Assembly: GCA_030043395.1 (NCBI GenBank)
Contig: JASHXW010000269.1
Span: 1 to 11,109 of the forward strand
Length of the DNA: 11,109 nucleotides
Reading direction: 5' to 3'
Origin: Streptosporangiaceae bacterium
GTDB lineage: Bacteria > Actinomycetota > Actinomycetes > Streptosporangiales > Streptosporangiaceae
The notes beneath the pieces are model-generated. The model searched no databases. It saw only the letters and a program-made list of their open reading frames with translations, and was not told the DNA's origin. The stretch's first letter is position 1. Each line of letters opens with the position of its first letter. Position numbers and translations under genes: made by a program. Positions 7,296 to 11,109 of the stretch are shown here, in pieces.

Positions 7296-8867
7296 ATGGC
7301 TGGGACGAGCCTGAGGATCGCGTCGGCGATTAGCGGGACCGAAGTGCCTGGTGCTCCTGGCGGCGAGCTGGTTGCGGTGAACCCGGCGCGGACCAGCGAG
7401 GTAGTGGCGGAGGTTCAGCTCGGTGACGCAGGGACCTTCGCTCGTGCCGCCGCCGCTGCGAGCGAAGCTCAGCGATCGTGGTCGCGGGTCCCTGCTCCCG
7501 TTCGGGGCCGGGCGATCGCGCACATCGGCCGGCTAGTCGAGGCGAATGCGGATGCGCTAGCCCGGCGGATCACCAAGGAGATAGGCAAGCCCTTTGCCGA
7601 GGCGCTCGGTGAAGTCCGCGAGGTTGTGGACACCTGTGACTTCTTCCTGGGCGAGGGCCGGCGGCTCTACGGCCAGACAATTCCCAGCGAGATGCCTGAC
7701 AAGCAACTCTTCACCTTCCGCAATCCGGTCGGAGTCGTCGGCGTCATCGCAGCGGGAAACTTTCCCGTCGCTGTCCCGTCCTGGTACATCGTGCCCGCCT
7801 TGCTGTGCGGCAACAGCGTTGTCTGGAAGCCAGCGGAGTATGCCGCCGCGAGCGCTCACGCGCTGTTCGAACTGCTTGTACGTGGTGGCGGCCTGCCGGA
7901 TGGTGTCTTGAACCTTGTGCTCGCGACGGGCGATGAGACCTTCGCCGGGCTGAAGCGTGCCCTCAGTGACGGTTGCCTGGACAAGATCGGCTTCACCGGC
8001 TCGAGCGCGGCCGGAGCCAGGATCCGCGAGCTGGCCGGGCGCCATTTGCAGCAGCCCTGCCTGGAGCTTGGTGGCAAGAACCCGATGGTGGTGGCACCAA
8101 GCGCGGACATTGACCTCGCCGTCTCGGCAGCGCTTTTTTCCGGCTTCGGAACAGCCGGCCAGCGGTGTACTTCTCTGGGCACCGTCATCGTGCACGAGGA
8201 CGTCCAGGAGGAATTCACCGCCAATTTCGACAAGGCCGTCCGGCAGGCACCTATCGGTGATCCCCTTCAGCCGGTCGTCTACGGACCGATGCTTAATGCC
8301 AGGTTCGCCGACCGCTTTGAGGAGTATCTGGGCTGGATCCAGCCCCATCACAACGTGACCGGATCGACTGGCACTGGCCGCATCACGGCGCGAAACCCGC
8401 GCGACGGCTTTATCGGGAAGTGCGAGGACGGGATCTATTACCATCCGACGATCGTGACGGGCGTCCGAGAGGACGACTCGCTGTTTCTCGAGGAGACCTT
8501 CGGCCCGCTGGTCGGCCTGATGTCTTACCGGGATCTCGACGAAGCCATTCGCCTCGCCAATGCGCCCGGCTATGGCCTTTCCTCATCGATCTACTCATCG
8601 GACCCGTCCGAGATCTTCCGCTTCCGTCGCGAGATCTCCGCAGGGATGGTCAGCGTCAACAACTCGACGTCCGGCGCCGAAGCGCACCTGCCGTTCGGCG
8701 GCAACGGCAAGTCCGGAAATGGCTCGCGCCAGTCCGGCATCTGGGTCCTCGACCAGTTCACCCGGTGGCAGTCCATGAACTGGGACTATTCCGGGCGACT
8801 GCAGAAGGCGCAGATGGATGTCGCCGAACTGACCGCGGACGACTCGTTCCGCCTGGCTGACTGTTAA
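7296..8867 (+). CDS. NAD(P)-dependent aldehyde dehydrogenase
   Basis: A 523-residue member of the aldehyde dehydrogenase superfamily that oxidises an aldehyde to the carboxylate in the cytoplasm. Catalytic residues are all visible with numbering from ATG 7296: N155 in AAGNFP, K178 in VWKPAEY, the GFTGSSAAG nucleotide-binding turn (232-240), the general base E257 in LELGGK, the nucleophile C291 in GQRCTS and E400 in LEETFGP. The C-terminus has FGGNGKSGNGSRQSG followed by an extended tail past WDYSGRLQKAQMD. The family-typical length (about 480-520) supports the ATG at 7296. A longer reading from TTG 7221 would add 25 residues lacking family character. The R-C-T-S-L-G context and S-G-A-E segment recall aminoadipate-semialdehyde and related semialdehyde dehydrogenases, but I cannot assign the substrate. 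It is first in the rightward operon, 15 bases ahead of the E1 gene, so the two probably serve one route. Confidence 0.93.
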   Translation: MAGTSLRIASAISGTEVPGAPGGELVAVNPARTSEVVAEVQLGDAGTFARAAAAASEAQRSWSRVPAPVRGRAIAHIGRLVEANADALARRITKEIGKPFAEALGEVREVVDTCDFFLGEGRRLYGQTIPSEMPDKQLFTFRNPVGVVGVIAAGNFPVAVPSWYIVPALLCGNSVVWKPAEYAAASAHALFELLVRGGGLPDGVLNLVLATGDETFAGLKRALSDGCLDKIGFTGSSAAGARIRELAGRHLQQPCLELGGKNPMVVAPSADIDLAVSAALFSGFGTAGQRCTSLGTVIVHEDVQEEFTANFDKAVRQAPIGDPLQPVVYGPMLNARFADRFEEYLGWIQPHHNVTGSTGTGRITARNPRDGFIGKCEDGIYYHPTIVTGVREDDSLFLEETFGPLVGLMSYRDLDEAIRLANAPGYGLSSSIYSSDPSEIFRFRREISAGMVSVNNSTSGAEAHLPFGGNGKSGNGSRQSGIWVLDQFTRWQSMNWDYSGRLQKAQMDVAELTADDSFRLADC

Positions 8868-8871
8868 GGGG
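8866..8871 (+). promoter_or_regulatory. Probable ribosome binding site AAGGGG for the E1 gene
   Basis: AAGGGG overlaps the aldehyde dehydrogenase TAA and lies 11 bases before TTG 8883, slightly longer than the usual spacing. The nearer ATG at 8873 is in another frame and reaches a stop after five codons, so it is not the start of the E1 gene. Confidence 0.5.
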
Positions 8872-8882
8872 CATGTCGACAA

Positions 8883-11109
8883 TTGCCTGAGACCACTGCT
8901 GAGTCCGCTCTCGACCGGCATTTCCTCGATGCGGTGGGCGCGCTGCCAAGCGAGCGAAGCGGCCCGCCGCCCGACCTGAGCGCATCCCTCATCGCGACCG
9001 CTCGGCTGACCGGCCAGCGGGCCTTGGCCCTGTTTGATGCCCAGGCCGGCAGCAGGCACCTCGACCTCGCGGCACGCTATCTTCGGGCCGAGGGTCACGG
9101 GTACTACACCATCGGCTCGGCCGGGCATGAGGCAAACGCGGCGGTCGGCGCGGTACTGCGGCCAACGGACCCGGCGTTGCTGCACTACCGCTCCGGAGCG
9201 TTCTACCTTGCCAGAGCCGCGCAAGTGCCGGGGACCCAGCCTCTTCTCGACGTCTTGCTCGGGCTGACCGGAGCCAGCGACGAGCCCATCGCCGGGGGCC
9301 GTCACAAGGTCTTCGGCAACTACGACCTCGCAGTGATCCCCCAGACATCGACGATCGCGTCACACCTGCCGCGAGCTGTCGGGGTCGCCTTCTCGATCGG
9401 CCGGGCGACCAAGCTGGGCGTGGCATCGCCGTGGCCGCGGGACGCGATCACGATTGCCAGCTTCGGCGACGCATCGGCCAGCCACTCGACGGCGACCGGC
9501 GCGATCAACGCCGCCACCCGTACCGCCTACCAGGGCTTGCCGATGCCACTGCTCCTTGTCTGCGAGGACAACGGGTTCGGGATCAGCGTGCGCACGCCAG
9601 AAGGCTGGGTCGCCGCCGCGTACGCCGGGCGCCCGGCGTTGCGGTACTTCTTCGCCGATGGCGCCGATCCGGTCGCCTGCTACGACACCGTGGCGGAGGC
9701 AGCAGAGTATGTCCGGGCCGCCAGGTCTCCCGCCTTCGTGCACCTGAAGGTGGTGCGGTTCCTCGGGCATGCCGGTAGTGACGCCGAGGTTAGCTACCGC
9801 AGTGCGAACGAGATCACAGCCGACTACAAGGACGATCCCCTGCTCGGCACGGCGCGCTTGCTGGTGGCTGCGGGCGTGCTGACCCCGGCGGAAGTGATCG
9901 GCAGGTACGAGTCGATCCGCGAGCAAGTTCAGATGGCAGCTCAGGAAGCCGTCACGCATCGCCGCCTTGCCAGCCGCGGCGAAGTAATGGCTCCCCTTGC
10001 GCCCAGTCATCCCGATCAGGTCGCTTCGCGCGCGGCATCTGCGGGAAACGTGACGGTGCGCGAAGCCGCATTCGCGGGTCGCCTGCCAGAAACGTCTGGT
10101 CCGCTCACCCTCGCGGACACGATCAACCGCAGCCTGGCCGAGGCGCTGGCCGCGTACCCCGAGCTGATCGCCTTCGGGGAGGACGTCGGGGTAAAAGGTG
10201 GCGTCTACGGCGTGACCCGCGGACTAGCCCGCCGTTTCGGTGCGGGACGCGTCTTCGACACGCTCCTCGACGAGCAGGCGATCCTCGGGCTCGGCCTAGG
10301 CGCGAGCGTCAGCGGGCTCCTGCCGATACCGGAGATCCAGTACCTCGCGTACTTGCACAACGCGGAAGACCAGATCCGCGGTGAAGCCGCCAGCTTGCAG
10401 TTCTTCTCTATTGGCCAGTACCGCAACCCCATGGTCGTCCGGGTAGCCGGACTGGCGTACCAGAAGGGCTTCGGCGGGCACTTCCACAATGACAACGCCG
10501 TCGGAGTCCTCCGTGACATCCCCGGCCTGGTCGTCGCCGTGCCGGCCCGGCCCGACGACGCCGCGCCGATGCTCCGGACGTGCCTGGCCGCCGCCGCCGT
10601 CGACGGCACCGTCAGCGTGTTCCTGGAGCCGATCGCGCTGTATCACACGCGCGACCTGCACGAGCCCGGCGACGGCGGATGGCTAGCGGACTACGCCGAT
10701 CCGCGGCAGTGGGCCGAACGTCACGTGCCGATCGGATCGGGCCGCACCTACGGCGCGGGAACCGACCTCACGCTCGTCACGTTCGGCAACGGCCTGCCCA
10801 TGTCGCTGCGCGTGGCACGGCGGCTCGCCGCGACCGGGATCGGGGTCCGCGTCTTCGACTTGCGGTGGCTAGCCCCAATGCCTGTAAGGCAGCTGCTCGC
10901 CGAAGCTGAAGCCACCGGCCGCGTTCTCGTCGTGGACGAGACCCGTCGGTCAGGCGGAGTCTCCGAGGGTATCGTGGCCTCTCTTGTCGATAGCGGCTTC
11001 GGCGGAACCGTCGCCAGGGTCACCTCTGCCGACAGCTTCATCCCGCTCGGCGATGCCGCCGCACACGTCCTGCTGTCCGAGCCGGACATCGAGGCCGCCG
11101 CCCTGCGCC
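8883..11109 (+). CDS. Fused alpha-beta E1 component of a 2-oxoacid dehydrogenase (thiamine diphosphate dependent), partial at right edge
   Basis: At least 742 codons, ending within a few residues of the expected C-terminus. Residues about 50-330 are an E1-alpha domain: GYYTIGSAGHE (73-83), HYRS (101-104), the thiamine-diphosphate/Mg motif GDA (195-197) to DN (229-230), and the GHAGSD loop (295-300). Residues about 408-742 are an E1-beta domain: FGEDVG with the cofactor-activating E433, LDEQAILGLGLG, EIQYLAYLHNAEDQ, GGHFHND with H535, and a transketolase C-terminal domain. It should oxidatively decarboxylate a 2-oxoacid (branched-chain, 2-oxobutyrate or pyruvate) and acylate an E2 lipoyl domain; neither E2 nor E3 is in the window. 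The TTG at 8883 is chosen because it is the first start codon in frame after the upstream stop, has AAGGGG 11 bases before it, and leaves a plausible N-terminal helix. GTG 8934 is the alternative. Domain fusion is seen directly; substrate is not determinable. Confidence 0.9.
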   Translation, partial: MPETTAESALDRHFLDAVGALPSERSGPPPDLSASLIATARLTGQRALALFDAQAGSRHLDLAARYLRAEGHGYYTIGSAGHEANAAVGAVLRPTDPALLHYRSGAFYLARAAQVPGTQPLLDVLLGLTGASDEPIAGGRHKVFGNYDLAVIPQTSTIASHLPRAVGVAFSIGRATKLGVASPWPRDAITIASFGDASASHSTATGAINAATRTAYQGLPMPLLLVCEDNGFGISVRTPEGWVAAAYAGRPALRYFFADGADPVACYDTVAEAAEYVRAARSPAFVHLKVVRFLGHAGSDAEVSYRSANEITADYKDDPLLGTARLLVAAGVLTPAEVIGRYESIREQVQMAAQEAVTHRRLASRGEVMAPLAPSHPDQVASRAASAGNVTVREAAFAGRLPETSGPLTLADTINRSLAEALAAYPELIAFGEDVGVKGGVYGVTRGLARRFGAGRVFDTLLDEQAILGLGLGASVSGLLPIPEIQYLAYLHNAEDQIRGEAASLQFFSIGQYRNPMVVRVAGLAYQKGFGGHFHNDNAVGVLRDIPGLVVAVPARPDDAAPMLRTCLAAAAVDGTVSVFLEPIALYHTRDLHEPGDGGWLADYADPRQWAERHVPIGSGRTYGAGTDLTLVTFGNGLPMSLRVARRLAATGIGVRVFDLRWLAPMPVRQLLAEAEATGRVLVVDETRRSGGVSEGIVASLVDSGFGGTVARVTSADSFIPLGDAAAHVLLSEPDIEAAALR

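Noticed and set aside
7557..8444. A 295-codon minus-strand open frame antisense to the aldehyde dehydrogenase
   Set aside because: The plus strand carries all aldehyde dehydrogenase catalytic motifs over the same interval; the antisense frame is a composition artefact.
9360..10010. A 216-codon minus-strand open frame antisense to E1
   Set aside because: It lies opposite the E1-alpha cofactor motif and has no domain character or ribosome binding site.

Overview
The window looks like chromosomal DNA from a high-GC actinobacterium. Coding sequence is GC-rich at third positions, most starts are GTG or TTG, the genes overlap or abut, and the solute-binding protein has an actinobacterial-style lipoprotein signal (Arg-rich n-region, then V-A-A-A-C followed by Ser/Gly-rich residues). 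Genus cannot be fixed from the sequence. There are no RNA genes, insertion sequences, CRISPR arrays or terminators that I can support. Almost every base is coding except one 174-base divergent intergenic region at 7122-7295.

Minus strand, read from 7121 leftwards, is one tightly packed operon. Its order is a metal-dependent amidohydrolase (7121-5910), an M55 zinc D-aminopeptidase of the DppA type (5909-5064), a fold-type II PLP enzyme of the threonine dehydratase/serine racemase group (5071-3983), a family 5 peptide-type solute-binding lipoprotein (3964-2048), and a single polypeptide carrying both ABC ATPases of a dipeptide/oligopeptide importer (OppD-OppF fusion, 2051 to beyond the left edge). 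Gaps are 0 to 18 bases and three junctions overlap or touch. No permease lies between the binding protein and the ATPase, so the membrane subunits, if present, must be left of the window or elsewhere.

Plus strand, starting from the same intergenic region, carries an aldehyde dehydrogenase (7296-8867) and, 15 bases later, a fused alpha-beta E1 component of a 2-oxoacid dehydrogenase (TTG start at 8883, running off the right edge a few residues before its expected end). No E2 or E3 gene is in view.

The gene set reads as a peptide or peptide-like-compound uptake and catabolism locus. The Opp/Dpp importer would bring in the substrate, the two metallohydrolases would cleave it (one with a D-aminopeptidase signature), and the PLP enzyme would deaminate or epimerise a hydroxy amino acid. 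The divergent arm could oxidise an aldehyde and decarboxylate a 2-oxoacid to an acyl group. The individual family calls are strong; joining them into one pathway is inference. The shared intergenic region holds a candidate promoter for the leftward operon and two inverted repeats, one overlapping the promoter and one just downstream of it, which suggests local repression by a regulator not encoded here.
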